A stretch of 64,000 nucleotides of DNA, taken from an uncultured Phascolarctobacterium sp. Its GTDB lineage: Bacteria; Bacillota; Negativicutes; Acidaminococcales; Acidaminococcaceae. The stretch lies in the NCBI GenBank assembly GCA_900545025.1, contig UQXH01000009.1, forward strand, positions 1 through 64,000, given 5' to 3'. Under the pieces are notes generated by a model. That model worked only from the letters and a program-made list of their open reading frames with translations, made no database searches and was not told the origin of the DNA. Shown here in pieces: positions 43,155-52,815 of the stretch. The translations under genes were made by a program, and so were the position numbers. Position 1 is the first letter of the stretch; each line of letters starts with the position of its first letter.

Positions 43155-44210
43155 ATGAACAATTACTCTTTGCCATTATTCATGCAGGTTAAGGCTAATG
43201 CTGTAGCTGATTTACAAAAGAATCTGAAAATGTATTTGCCCAAGCAGGCTGATAAGAAAGCGCTTATTTTGACAACGGAAGGTTTATTACAGACCTTGAG
43301 CGACAAGGTTGGCGTGATTTTGGAGCAGCTGAATGCCTATGATATTGTGACTGTTAAACGTAGTTCCTTTGATTTTGCGGTAGAAGTTGCCAAAAAGGTA
43401 TCTATGAATAATATAGGCTTGGTTATCGGTATTGGCGGCGGGACTGCTCTTGATACAGCCAAATATGCTGCTTTCGTATCTAACGTTGCCTACATAGCTC
43501 TTCCTACGGCGCTGAGTAATGATGGTGTTTGTTCACCAGTTTCTGTGCTTTTTGCTCAGAATGAACGCAAGCATTCCTTTACCTCCAAGATACCGGACGG
43601 ACTGCTGATTGATACGGATATTATTTTAAAAACGCCGCGTATTTTGCTGGAGGCTGGGGTAGGTGATACAGTCAGCAATTATACTGCTCTATATGACTGG
43701 CAGCTGGGCTGTGAAGAAAATGATGATCGGCCGAACGATTTTGCCTACCTGCTTTCTGAAAATGCTTTTAATTCCCTGCTTTATTCGGCAGCTAAATCTT
43801 TAGATACAGTGCCAGGTGTTAAAATGCTGGCGGAATCATTGGTTTTAAGCGGTTTGTCCATGCATGTGGCAGGAAATTCACGTCCTTGCAGCGGCTCTGA
43901 GCATTTATTCTGTCATGCTATGGATGAATTGTTTGACCATAACATTCCTCATGGCATTTTAGTGGCTATGGGCAGTATCGTAGCCTGCGCTTTGCAGCAG
44001 CGTGATTATAAGATACTTTTAGACTTCCTTGAAGCGTATGGGGTTTCAGCTAATCCACAAAAACGCGGCGTAACCGAAGAGCAATTTGTTAAAGCGTGGT
44101 TATTCGCTCCACAGGTACGTAAGGATAGATACACTATTTTAAATAAATTAGATTTAAATGCAGAGATGTTTAGAAAGTTTTATTACAAGCTGTGTGAAGA
44201 GTGCTGCTGA
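43155..44210 (+). CDS. Glycerol-1-phosphate-dehydrogenase-like Fe/Zn alcohol dehydrogenase
   Basis: A 351-aa protein of the EgsA/AraM branch of the iron-containing alcohol dehydrogenase superfamily. NAD-binding GIGGGTALDTAKYAA (about 92-106) is followed by the family stretch ALPTALSNDGVCSPVSV. All three metal ligands are there: D171 (GDTVSN), H250 or H254 (SGSEHLFCHAMD) and H266 (IPHG). The family reduces dihydroxyacetone phosphate to sn-glycerol-1-phosphate, rare in bacteria. No PcrB-type prenyltransferase is nearby, so the true substrate is uncertain. Confidence 0.8.
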   Translation: MNNYSLPLFMQVKANAVADLQKNLKMYLPKQADKKALILTTEGLLQTLSDKVGVILEQLNAYDIVTVKRSSFDFAVEVAKKVSMNNIGLVIGIGGGTALDTAKYAAFVSNVAYIALPTALSNDGVCSPVSVLFAQNERKHSFTSKIPDGLLIDTDIILKTPRILLEAGVGDTVSNYTALYDWQLGCEENDDRPNDFAYLLSENAFNSLLYSAAKSLDTVPGVKMLAESLVLSGLSMHVAGNSRPCSGSEHLFCHAMDELFDHNIPHGILVAMGSIVACALQQRDYKILLDFLEAYGVSANPQKRGVTEEQFVKAWLFAPQVRKDRYTILNKLDLNAEMFRKFYYKLCEECC

Positions 44211-44233
44211 TTGATATTTATGAATATAATGAA

Positions 44234-44265
44234 AAGACCCTTATACTGATATGTATAAGGGTCTT
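44234..44265. terminator. Hairpin between two converging genes
   Basis: A perfect 13-bp stem AAGACCCTTATAC / GTATAAGGGTCTT. The T-tract is weak on the plus side and modest on the minus side, but placement between convergent genes supports bidirectional termination. Confidence 0.75.
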
Positions 44266-44278
44266 GCTTGTATCAGGA

Positions 44279-45331
44279 TTAATAGCGGGAATATTCCAGA
44301 ACCTCGCCGTCGTCAAAACTGATATAGGTAGGCTGTATCTTCCAATTCAGTTTGGCGAAATCAAGAGACATCAAGGTATTATCGGCAGGCAAAGATTTGT
44401 TAAGGATTTTATAGTTGTTGAGTATCTGAGTGTTGCCGGGAGGCAGGATTCCGTTGAAATGCTCTGGATAAGAATAAATGATGTTGTTATTGCTGTCAAA
44501 AACTTCTATATCGTAATAAATGCGATTGATATTTTTGCTGGTAGTATTTTTTACTGTTATCAGGGCGGAGAGAATATGCTTCTCGTTTTCGTTCTTTATA
44601 GTAAGCTTTTGGTCAACTATTTCTAAAGAGCTTTGTAATTTTTCCAGTACAGGTTTGTCCTGCGAAGCCTGCGCAGATTTTTGTGCTGCGTCAAGCTGGA
44701 TAAGGAATTCTTCCAGATTGGTTATTTCCTTGATTTGCCAGTTGCCTTCTTCGTTGACTGTCATCTTGAGCTTTAAAGAAAAATCTTTATCCAAAGTTTT
44801 GTGGTGCAGCTGTAAGGCTACGATGGCGTTATTATTCTGAGTACTTTCTAATACAATATCAGAGATTTTCAGCTGATCTAGGTTGAGTTTCTTTTCGATA
44901 TTGTTGCGCATGGCATCAGTAACAGGGTTTTTGCGTGGTGTCGGGATTGCTGCAGCGTCATTTTTGGCAGCTGCGTCGGTATTATTATCCTTGCTGCTGC
45001 CAGCGACGGCAGCTCTTGCTTCGTCGACCATAAGTTCGATAACGGCTGGTTTGAGCATATGCAGGATACCGAGGGCGAAAGGATTGGCGGTTACAGCATC
45101 GTTGTTAATCTTGCTTTCTGCGACAATGACGTCCTCGAAAGCTTTATCAAGTACTGCATGCAGGTCGACATGCTTTTCGAATTTTTCTACGTCATGCTGC
45201 TGTACTGCTATACGTACTTCATTTACGGCATATAGAGGCGTCTTACACCAATATAGGAAGTAATAAGCAAGTGCCGCTGCAATAATAATGAGCGGTATAA
45301 TAAACAATAGCTTTTTGTTGTTTTTCAACAT
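44279..45331 (-). CDS. Membrane-anchored DUF2939-like protein
   Basis: A 350-aa protein with one N-terminal membrane helix (about 8-27), the rest probably outside. Just after the helix, TPLYAVNEVRIAVQQHDVEKF, EKHVDLHAVLD resembles the DUF2939 pattern (pairs of xYALxxLxxA and DFPALR). A low-complexity linker rich in D, A and N (about 115-135) separates it from a C-terminal beta-rich part that recalls FxLYD/DUF4352-type immunoglobulin-like domains. Function unknown. It is on the minus strand, as is the next upstream gene. Confidence 0.75.
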   Translation of the reverse strand: MLKNNKKLLFIIPLIIIAAALAYYFLYWCKTPLYAVNEVRIAVQQHDVEKFEKHVDLHAVLDKAFEDVIVAESKINNDAVTANPFALGILHMLKPAVIELMVDEARAAVAGSSKDNNTDAAAKNDAAAIPTPRKNPVTDAMRNNIEKKLNLDQLKISDIVLESTQNNNAIVALQLHHKTLDKDFSLKLKMTVNEEGNWQIKEITNLEEFLIQLDAAQKSAQASQDKPVLEKLQSSLEIVDQKLTIKNENEKHILSALITVKNTTSKNINRIYYDIEVFDSNNNIIYSYPEHFNGILPPGNTQILNNYKILNKSLPADNTLMSLDFAKLNWKIQPTYISFDDGEVLEYSRY

Positions 45332-45477
45332 CGTACTTCATCCCTTACTTTAAAATTTTAAGGATAAAATTTCATTTTCTTGCTTTATATTGTAGCTATA
45401 TTATAAGCAGATTTCAATACCTGATACTAATTTTTAAAATAAAATTTCTGCTGGAAAAATACTGTTACTAAACGAAA

Positions 45478-45499
45478 AGGCAGGACTTCCGTCCTGCCT
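45478..45499 (-). terminator. Terminator of the 45.5 kb minus-strand gene
   Basis: AGGCAGGAC / GTCCTGCCT with a 4-nt loop; on the minus strand it is followed by TTTTCGTTT. The rest of the 181-bp gap to the DUF2939-like gene is A/T-rich and holds a possible -10 (TATAAT at 45404-45399). Confidence 0.85.
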
Positions 45500-45512
45500 A
45501 AAAGGGATGATT

Positions 45513-46001
45513 TTACCAGTAATAGCGTTGATTTAAGCCTGTGCGTAAAGTAAGTGCAACATCGGGCCAGTTTTCTTGGAAAAGACTGTGAATCTTTTGT
45601 CCTTCTTCTTTAGTAATGATGGAGGAGCAGTCTTTGTTGGATTCAAATTCTGCTTCAGATAGCAGTTGAGAGCCAAGAGGGTTGAAACGGAAGCTGGCAA
45701 AGTCTTCATTGTCAGATAAGACAATCTCAATAGCTCTGATATCATCCTTATAAAAACGCAAGGGCGCCGATTCATGCAGAGGGTCGTAGATGTCAACATG
45801 ATCGCTGTAAAGATAAAGCTTAAGTGAGGTATTAGTGAAGACAGCTTTAGGATTAAATGTGTCTTCCAGAGAGTTCAGTATTTTTTTATATTCTTCCAGA
45901 GATTGGGCTTTTTTTGCTTCTAAAGCTTTGATCTGCATTTCAAGACGGGCGATCTTATCGCTGAGGAATTTAAGCTGGAGTTCTTTGCTGGTTTTATCCA
46001 T
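45513..46001 (-). CDS. Hypothetical protein with N-terminal coiled coil
   Basis: A 162-aa protein that I do not recognise. Residues about 5-48 are a charged heptad-like helix (LSDKIARLEMQIKALEAKK). The remainder is beta-rich, with LKLYLYSDHVDIYDP and DIRAIEIV, resembling a PH-like or bacterial DUF-type barrel. GAGGTG lies before the start on the minus strand. It has its own terminator; the DUF2939-like gene lies farther along the same strand. No signal peptide. Confidence 0.7.
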   Translation of the reverse strand: MDKTSKELQLKFLSDKIARLEMQIKALEAKKAQSLEEYKKILNSLEDTFNPKAVFTNTSLKLYLYSDHVDIYDPLHESAPLRFYKDDIRAIEIVLSDNEDFASFRFNPLGSQLLSEAEFESNKDCSSIITKEEGQKIHSLFQENWPDVALTLRTGLNQRYYW

Positions 46002-46121
46002 GGATTACACCTCGTTATGATAAATTATATAAGTAGTATAACATTAAAAATTCAGATATTAAAGGTAAGCATGATTAAAAAAATAAATTTTCTGACAATG
46101 ATTTTAATTGAAAACCTACCC

Positions 46122-46151
46122 TTGTCGTAGTACTTATTTTTTAGGTATAAT
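46122..46151 (+). promoter_or_regulatory. Promoter of the miaB operon
   Basis: TTGTCG (46122-46127), 18 bp, TATAAT (46146-46151), 58 bp before miaB. Confidence 0.7.
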
Positions 46152-46209
46152 AATATAATATGGATAAAAATTTACTTAGGCTTATGAATGTAAAATTTAC
46201 GGAGGATAT

Positions 46210-47544
46210 ATGGAAACTAAGCAAAAAACATACTATATATTTAATTACGGTTGTCAAATGAACGCCAGTGATACAGAGCATTATGCAGGGCAGCTGGAAG
46301 AGCTCGGTTATATGCCTGCTGACGATTTTCATACAGCAGATGTAATAATCGTTAATACCTGCTGTGTGCGAGAGAGCGCTGAAAAGAAGATTGCCGGCAA
46401 GATTGGTGAACTGAAAAATGTTAAGACCAAAAATCCGGATATTGTTATCTGCGTAGCTGGCTGCATGGCGCAAAAGGATGGAGAGAAGCTGTTGAAAAAG
46501 CATCCGCAGGTGGATTTGCTGTTAGGTACTGCTTATGTCAATGATTTTAAAAATATCCTGACAGATTATCTGGCAGACAGAAAGGGTGCCTTATATACTG
46601 ATCTGACCATACATCAGAGTGAATTTGAAGGTAAGATGGTGCGTCAGAGTCCTTTTTCTGCCTGGATTCCCATTATGTACGGATGCAATAATTTCTGTAC
46701 CTACTGTATCGTGCCTTATGTGCGCGGCAGAGAACGCAGCCGTGCCATAGAAAATATTGTGGCGGAAATTGAACAAGCCGTTAAAGAAGGGTATAAAGAA
46801 TTTACCCTATTAGGTCAGAATGTTAATTCCTATGGTAAGGACTTTGGTGAAAAAGATGCTTTTGCCAAACTGCTGCGTCGTGTTAATGCAATCGAAGGTG
46901 TAGAACGTGTGCGCTATATGACCAGCCATCCTCGTGATATGGATGAAGAGGTTATCAAAGCAGTGGCTGAATGCGAACATGTTTGTGAAAATTTCCATGT
47001 CCCTTTTCAGGCAGGCAGCGATGAAATTTTGCGTCAAATGAATAGAGGTTATACCAGAGAAAAGTATCTGGAGCTGATTAAGATGATTCGCAGCTATATA
47101 CCGGACGCTGCTATCACTACAGATATTATTGTTGGTTTTCCCGGAGAATCCGAGCAGGATTTTGAAGATACGTTGGCCTTGGTACAAGAGGTTGGTTTTG
47201 ATGCTGCCTTTACCTTTATTTACTCCAAACGCAGCGGCACTCCCGCAGCTAAGATGGAAGGACAGGTGCCGCTGGATGTGAAGAAAGACAGACTTAACCG
47301 TCTGATGGCAGTGCAGAATCTCAGCAGCCTGCATCGTAATGAAGAAATGCTTGGAAAAATTGTTGAAGTACTGGCAGAAGGCCCCAGCAGGAATCCTGCG
47401 GTGTGGACCGGACGTACACGTACTAATAAGCTTGTTTTGTGGCCGGTGGAAGGCAAGGTGTATCAGCCTGGTGATAAAGTAATGGTTAAGGTTGATACAG
47501 CCCAGACATGGTTAGTGAAAGGTAAGGCGGTACAAGATGTCTAA
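46210..47544 (+). CDS. miaB: tRNA-2-methylthio-N6-dimethylallyladenosine synthase
   Basis: A 444-aa radical-SAM methylthiotransferase acting on i6A37 of tRNA. The N-terminal cluster-binding cysteines are in YGCQMN, NTCCVRE and AGCMAQ; the radical-SAM motif is CNNFCTYC. A TRAM domain ends the protein. It uses the i6A made by MiaA, encoded in the same run. GGAGG precedes the ATG, and the stop overlaps mutS by 8 bp. Confidence 0.97.
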   Translation: METKQKTYYIFNYGCQMNASDTEHYAGQLEELGYMPADDFHTADVIIVNTCCVRESAEKKIAGKIGELKNVKTKNPDIVICVAGCMAQKDGEKLLKKHPQVDLLLGTAYVNDFKNILTDYLADRKGALYTDLTIHQSEFEGKMVRQSPFSAWIPIMYGCNNFCTYCIVPYVRGRERSRAIENIVAEIEQAVKEGYKEFTLLGQNVNSYGKDFGEKDAFAKLLRRVNAIEGVERVRYMTSHPRDMDEEVIKAVAECEHVCENFHVPFQAGSDEILRQMNRGYTREKYLELIKMIRSYIPDAAITTDIIVGFPGESEQDFEDTLALVQEVGFDAAFTFIYSKRSGTPAAKMEGQVPLDVKKDRLNRLMAVQNLSSLHRNEEMLGKIVEVLAEGPSRNPAVWTGRTRTNKLVLWPVEGKVYQPGDKVMVKVDTAQTWLVKGKAVQDV

Positions 47545-50098
47545 TTATACTCCTATGGTACAGCAATATCTTGATGTTAAAAAGGAACATCAGAATGAAC
47601 TGCTGTTTTTCAGATTAGGAGATTTTTATGAAATGTTTTTTGAGGATGCTATTACGGCTTCTCGGGAATTGAATATAACCTTGACGAAGCGTGCAGGCGG
47701 GATGGAAAATATGCCGATGTGCGGCGTGCCTTATCATTCTGTTGACGGTTATATTGCCAAATTGGTCAAAAAGGGTTACCGGATAGCAATCTGTGAGCAG
47801 GTGGAGGACCCGAAGCTTGCCAAGGGAATCGTACAGAGAAAGGTTATCAAGATTATTACTCCCGGCACGGTTATCAATGAGCAGGTGCTGGACGATAAAC
47901 GTAACAGATATCTGGTGTTCCTGCATGAGGAAGGAGAACAGGCTTGTTTGGCGGCGGCCGATGTTTCTACTGGGGAATGCCTGTGGGTTACTGCCGGGGG
48001 AGAGGAACGCTTGTCGCATATCATCGAGCAGCTGTTCAGGTTACAGCCGGCTGAAATAGTATTGCGACATGAGCCTGAGTACTGGGATAAGCTGCAGGAC
48101 TGGCTGCGCAGTAAGCTGCCGGAATGTGCTATCAGCTTGTGGCAGGAAGAGCTTGGTAATTATTTTTCCATGCACTTTGAAGGCGGCGGCGAGAACAGCC
48201 TTGTGCACAATACGGTAGAATATCTGTTGGATTATCTGCATGCTACGGTTATGTCAGACCTTACACATATTAACAGGCTCCATGAAATTGAGCAGGATGC
48301 TTTTATGCAGCTGGACGCTACGGCGATACGTAATTTAGAACTGGTAAAAAATATGCGTGACGGTTCTAAGCGAGGAACTTTGATGGATGTGTTGGATTTT
48401 ACCAGTACTTCTATGGGCGCACGTAAATTACGCAGCTGGATTGAGTGTCCTTTACTTGATGTAGGCCAGATAAAGCAGCGTCAAGACGCAGTTGCCGAAT
48501 TGTTGGAAGACAATCGTCTGCGGGAAGCAGTTACGGAGAAATTAAAGGCTGTTTTTGATTTGGAAAGGATTATTTCCCGTATCGAGGTTGGCAGCGCTAA
48601 TGCCAGAGATTTAGTGGCGCTAAGGACTTCGCTGGCAGTATTGCCGGAGCTAAAGGATTTACTGGCAAAATGTGGCAGCAGCAGTCTGCAGAAAATTTAC
48701 AGAAGCCTGTATCTGCATATGGAGCTTAATAATGAATTGCAGCGTGCCATAGTTGATGAGCCGCCGTTTTCTGTACGTGAGGGCGGCATGATTCGGAGCG
48801 GTTATAACAGCGAACTGGACGAACTGCACCTTATTGCCAAAGACAATAAAACATGGATGCAGAATTTTGAACAGAAGATTAAGGACGAGACCGGAATCAA
48901 GACACTCAAGGTTGGTTTCAATAAGGTTTTTGGTTATTATATCGAAGTGTCGAAAGGGCAGTCTTCTGGTGTACCGGATTATTTTGTCAGAAAGCAGACG
49001 CTTGTCAATGCGGAACGTTATATCGTCCCTGAACTGAAAGATTTTGAAAATAAGATTTTAAGTGCTAAGGAAAAAATACAACAACTGGAATATTATCTGT
49101 TTAGCTGCCTGCGGGAAACAGTTCGCGCTAAGATTGCCGAATTGCAGCAAACAGCGAGGGCTTTAGCTTCGGTGGACGTCTTAGCAGCATTGGCCGTAGC
49201 GGCGTATAAATACAATTATGTGCGACCGGAATTAAATAATAAAGGCGCTATAAAGATTGTAGACGGCAGGCATCCGGTAGTGGAACGGCTGCTGGAAAAA
49301 GAAATCTTTGTACCTAATAATGCTAATTTAGACAGCAGTGAACGCATGGTAATCATTACCGGTCCTAATATGGCTGGTAAATCGACTTATATGCGGCAAG
49401 TAGCGCTTTTGGTACTGATGACGCAAATTGGCTCTTTTATTCCGGCACGACAGGCGAGTATCTGTCCTGTAGATAAAATCTTTACCAGGGTTGGTGCCAG
49501 TGATGATCTGGCAACAGGCCAGAGTACCTTTATGGTAGAGATGAACGAGGTAGCGCAGATACTGCGGTACGCTACTAAAGACAGCCTGATTATCCTGGAC
49601 GAGGTAGGTCGTGGTACCAGTACTTTTGACGGAATGAGTATCGCCAAGGCTGTTATGGAGTATATTCACAGCCGTATCAAAGCAAAAACTTTATTTGCTA
49701 CCCATTACCATCAGCTGATTGCCATGGAAGATGAACTGGAAGGCGTTAAGAACTATTCAGTTGCTGTCAAAGAGCGTGGTAATGATATAGTATTTTTGCG
49801 TCGTATCGTGCCTGGCGGTACTGATAAAAGCTATGGGGTGCATGTAGCAAGGCTGGCAGGACTGCCTAAAAAGGTTTTAGATAGAGCTAATGAAATCTTG
49901 GCTGCATATGATAATGGCAAAGAGAATGTGTCTGTTGCCAAGACAGCCGAAATCAGGCAACAGCCCATGGATTCATTATTTACCAGCGGCTTGGCTGAAC
50001 AAATTTTAAAGCTTGATGTTATGAGTATGACGCCTATCGAGGCTATGAACGCTTTGTATAAATTGCAGGATGAAGCAAGGAAGGAGAGCGGTAGGTAA
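47537..50098 (+). CDS. mutS: DNA mismatch repair protein MutS
   Basis: An 853-aa MutS. The mismatch-reading FYE motif is in LGDFYEMF (about 27-34). The clamp and lever domains follow, then the ATPase with Walker A GPNMAGKST (about 609-617), DEVGRGTSTFDG and the ATHYH motif. A short C-terminal beta-clamp/tetramer tail is present. The stop shares a base with the mutL start (TAATG). Confidence 0.98.
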   Translation: MSNYTPMVQQYLDVKKEHQNELLFFRLGDFYEMFFEDAITASRELNITLTKRAGGMENMPMCGVPYHSVDGYIAKLVKKGYRIAICEQVEDPKLAKGIVQRKVIKIITPGTVINEQVLDDKRNRYLVFLHEEGEQACLAAADVSTGECLWVTAGGEERLSHIIEQLFRLQPAEIVLRHEPEYWDKLQDWLRSKLPECAISLWQEELGNYFSMHFEGGGENSLVHNTVEYLLDYLHATVMSDLTHINRLHEIEQDAFMQLDATAIRNLELVKNMRDGSKRGTLMDVLDFTSTSMGARKLRSWIECPLLDVGQIKQRQDAVAELLEDNRLREAVTEKLKAVFDLERIISRIEVGSANARDLVALRTSLAVLPELKDLLAKCGSSSLQKIYRSLYLHMELNNELQRAIVDEPPFSVREGGMIRSGYNSELDELHLIAKDNKTWMQNFEQKIKDETGIKTLKVGFNKVFGYYIEVSKGQSSGVPDYFVRKQTLVNAERYIVPELKDFENKILSAKEKIQQLEYYLFSCLRETVRAKIAELQQTARALASVDVLAALAVAAYKYNYVRPELNNKGAIKIVDGRHPVVERLLEKEIFVPNNANLDSSERMVIITGPNMAGKSTYMRQVALLVLMTQIGSFIPARQASICPVDKIFTRVGASDDLATGQSTFMVEMNEVAQILRYATKDSLIILDEVGRGTSTFDGMSIAKAVMEYIHSRIKAKTLFATHYHQLIAMEDELEGVKNYSVAVKERGNDIVFLRRIVPGGTDKSYGVHVARLAGLPKKVLDRANEILAAYDNGKENVSVAKTAEIRQQPMDSLFTSGLAEQILKLDVMSMTPIEAMNALYKLQDEARKESGR

Positions 50099-52029
50099 TG
50101 GAAGCAAAGAATGTACAGTTTTTAGATGTAAATACCGCTAACCAGATTGCTGCTGGCGAAGTGGTGGAAAAACCGGCTTCTGTAGTCAAGGAGCTGGTGG
50201 AAAACGCTTTGGATGCCGGAGCAGATAAAATAGAGGTTACGATTTTTGCCGGCGGCACAGAATATATCAGGGTAGCAGATAACGGCAGCGGGATGTCGGA
50301 AGCAGATGCAAAATTAGCTGTTCTGCGTCATGCTACCAGCAAGATAAGGACTGCAGAGGATTTAATGCAGCTGCATACTCTTGGGTTTCGTGGTGAAGCT
50401 TTACCAAGTATTGCCTCTGTGTCTAATTTTAATCTGATTACCAGGCCGAAAACGGAGGAGTTTGCTACTTCCATCCGCATTGATGGCGGTGAACAGACGG
50501 AATGTCTGCAGGTAGGCGGTAGTGCTGGGACAACGGTGATAGTAGAAAATCTTTTCTTCAATGTGCCGGCACGTCGAAAATTTTTGAAAACAGTAGCAAC
50601 GGAAGGACGCTATATCAGCGAACTTTTAACTAAGCTGGCTTTATCAAGGCCCGATGTCCGCTTTAGATTATCCAGTAATGATAAGGAGATACTTGATACT
50701 CCCGGTGACGGCAATCTGACTGCCGTTATAAGAGCGTTGTATGGCAAAGAGGTTGCCGACGAACTTTTAACAGTTGATTTTGCCGATGAAAAAATCAAGG
50801 TCAGCGGTTATATCGGAAAGCCGACTGTTTTAAAAGGAACTCGTCAATGGCAGACATTGTTTGTAAACGGACGCATGATTACTAACAGGATGTTAGGCAA
50901 AGCTATTGATCATGCATATCAGTCACAAATACCTAAAAGCGGATTTCCTTTTGCTGTGCTCAATATAACTGTGGATACCGCCAGCATTGATGTTAATGTA
51001 CATCCGCAGAAAAGTGAAATTAAGTTCAGTGATGAGAGCAGTGTCTATAAAGCTGTGTATAAGGCTTTGACGGATGCACTGACACGTCCGATGAGCGCTA
51101 AAAAGGCGGAGCCTATTGAACTTTTACCCGACTCCGATTTAAAGGGCTGTCAGCCAGTGGAAGATATTGTTCAGAAAAAAGAAGAAGTAAAAGTATTTGA
51201 ACCATTATTCCGACAAATTGGGCCTCTTGGTGATGTCTTTAAGACTCCTGAAAATGAGACTGAGACAAATACTGTTCAAAATTATGTACAGAAGCACGTA
51301 TCAGAAGTCAGATGGCCTGATAGCAATAGTTATCAGCTGCCACAGGAAATGTCGGCATATACTATCAGCGAGACGCGGGAAGCTTTTGCGGCAGCAGAAC
51401 CATTGGCAGAGCCCCCCAAGGAAAAGGTTGAGTTTACCGATATTGATAATGGCCTTGATGTTATCTGGCCTATTGGACAAGTGGATAAAACTTTTATTAT
51501 TGCCCAGTCGGAAGATGCGCTCTTTTTGATTGACCAGCATGCGGCACATGAACGTATCTTATATGATAAACTGGTGGCTGCTAAGGAAAATATCCCTGCA
51601 CAGCAGTTGTTGATGCCTCTTTATATAGATATGGAAGAAGACCAAATCGCTCTTCTTGAAAAACATCATGATGATTTTTTGCGTCTGGGTGTTGATGCCT
51701 GTGCTGGCGGTGAGGCTACACTCAGGGTGTCAAGCTTACCGACTGATATTAAAATCGAGGATGCGGAGGACTTTATCCTTGAGATTGGCAGGATGCTGAA
51801 GGAGATGCGGTATGTAAACCCCAGTGATTTACGTCAGGAGCTGCTGCACATGACGGCTTGCAAGGCGGCTATTAAAGCTGGGCAGCTGCTTAATATGCGT
51901 CAGATGCGTCAGCTGATTATTGATTTGTGCAATACGGAGCATCCTTTTACCTGTCCGCATGGCAGACCTTGTATGATAGAGATTGACAGCGACCAGTTGT
52001 ATAAGATGTTTAAAAGGACGGGCTTTTGA
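50098..52029 (+). CDS. mutL: DNA mismatch repair protein MutL (endonuclease type)
   Basis: A 643-aa MutL. The GHKL ATPase N-terminus has NALDAGA, DNGSGM and GFRGEAL. The C-terminus carries the nicking-enzyme metal motif DQHAAHERILYD (D479 to D490; the usual last Glu is Asp), ACKAAIKAG and CPHGRPC (619-625). This predicts a MutH-less, methyl-independent pathway in which MutL itself nicks DNA. The 1-bp shared stop/start with mutS shows coupling. Confidence 0.97.
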   Translation: MEAKNVQFLDVNTANQIAAGEVVEKPASVVKELVENALDAGADKIEVTIFAGGTEYIRVADNGSGMSEADAKLAVLRHATSKIRTAEDLMQLHTLGFRGEALPSIASVSNFNLITRPKTEEFATSIRIDGGEQTECLQVGGSAGTTVIVENLFFNVPARRKFLKTVATEGRYISELLTKLALSRPDVRFRLSSNDKEILDTPGDGNLTAVIRALYGKEVADELLTVDFADEKIKVSGYIGKPTVLKGTRQWQTLFVNGRMITNRMLGKAIDHAYQSQIPKSGFPFAVLNITVDTASIDVNVHPQKSEIKFSDESSVYKAVYKALTDALTRPMSAKKAEPIELLPDSDLKGCQPVEDIVQKKEEVKVFEPLFRQIGPLGDVFKTPENETETNTVQNYVQKHVSEVRWPDSNSYQLPQEMSAYTISETREAFAAAEPLAEPPKEKVEFTDIDNGLDVIWPIGQVDKTFIIAQSEDALFLIDQHAAHERILYDKLVAAKENIPAQQLLMPLYIDMEEDQIALLEKHHDDFLRLGVDACAGGEATLRVSSLPTDIKIEDAEDFILEIGRMLKEMRYVNPSDLRQELLHMTACKAAIKAGQLLNMRQMRQLIIDLCNTEHPFTCPHGRPCMIEIDSDQLYKMFKRTGF

Positions 52030-52805
52030 TGAATTTTGCGGTAACAACCGGACGTAATTGTCAGGAGAATTTGCTCGAAGAAGCTAAAGTATGGGCAAGT
52101 CAGCTGCAAAGAGAATATATTTCTCGTAAACAGTATGGTAAGTTAGAAGCATTATTACAGGAAAAGCAGCTTGATGCGGTTTTGGTAGCCGCCGCTGACG
52201 GACCACGTATTGTTAATACTGGCGGAACATTTTTTTATCATCCCAGTATGGCAGTACTGCGTATACAGAGGCTTAAAAACGGTGAAAATGATAACTTCGC
52301 TACAGCGCTAAATATACGGAAAGGCATGAAGATTTTAGATGCTACTTTAGGTTTAGCCAGTGATGCGGCTATTGCCAGTTATTTGGTGGGTGAGTCAGGT
52401 CAGGTTGTTGGTCTGGAGGCATCGCAGCTGCTGTGGTTTGTGGTAAGCAAGGGATTACAGACTTATACGGCAGAAGACAACGACCTTACCGAAGCCTTGC
52501 GTAGGATAAAAACCATACAAAATACTGCTGCTGATTATTTGCAGCAATGTGCCAGAGATGCTTTTGATGTGGTTTATTTTGATCCTATGTTTCGTTTTCC
52601 CGTGAATGGTTCTTCTGCTATGCAGGCGCTTAGACCTGTCGCTTATGCGCAGCCTTTGGCAGTGCAGACGGTACAGCTTGCCCTTGAAGCTGCGCCTGTG
52701 GTAGTTATTAAAGAACGCAATGAGAAAATATTGCGGGAATATGGCTGTACTGAAATATGTGGTGGTCGCTACAGCAAGGTAAAATACGGTATTATAAAAA
52801 GATGA
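52029..52805 (+). CDS. RsmJ/YhiQ-like class I SAM methyltransferase
   Basis: A 258-aa methyltransferase. The SAM motif is ILDATLGLASDA and the catalytic-strand motif VVYFDPMF, the form seen in RsmJ (16S rRNA m2G1516) family proteins. The N-terminus (1-70) is an extra domain. The ATG at 52029 overlaps the mutL stop (TGATG). The substrate is unproved; rRNA is likeliest from the DPMF motif. It bridges mutL and miaA. Confidence 0.82.
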   Translation: MNFAVTTGRNCQENLLEEAKVWASQLQREYISRKQYGKLEALLQEKQLDAVLVAAADGPRIVNTGGTFFYHPSMAVLRIQRLKNGENDNFATALNIRKGMKILDATLGLASDAAIASYLVGESGQVVGLEASQLLWFVVSKGLQTYTAEDNDLTEALRRIKTIQNTAADYLQQCARDAFDVVYFDPMFRFPVNGSSAMQALRPVAYAQPLAVQTVQLALEAAPVVVIKERNEKILREYGCTEICGGRYSKVKYGIIKR

Positions 52806-52815
52806 GGTTGACTGG

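Noticed and set aside
44201..44626. Open frame of 141 codons on the + strand over the end of the DUF2939-like gene
   Set aside because: It lies antisense to a better supported gene, has no ribosome site, and spans a hairpin terminator.
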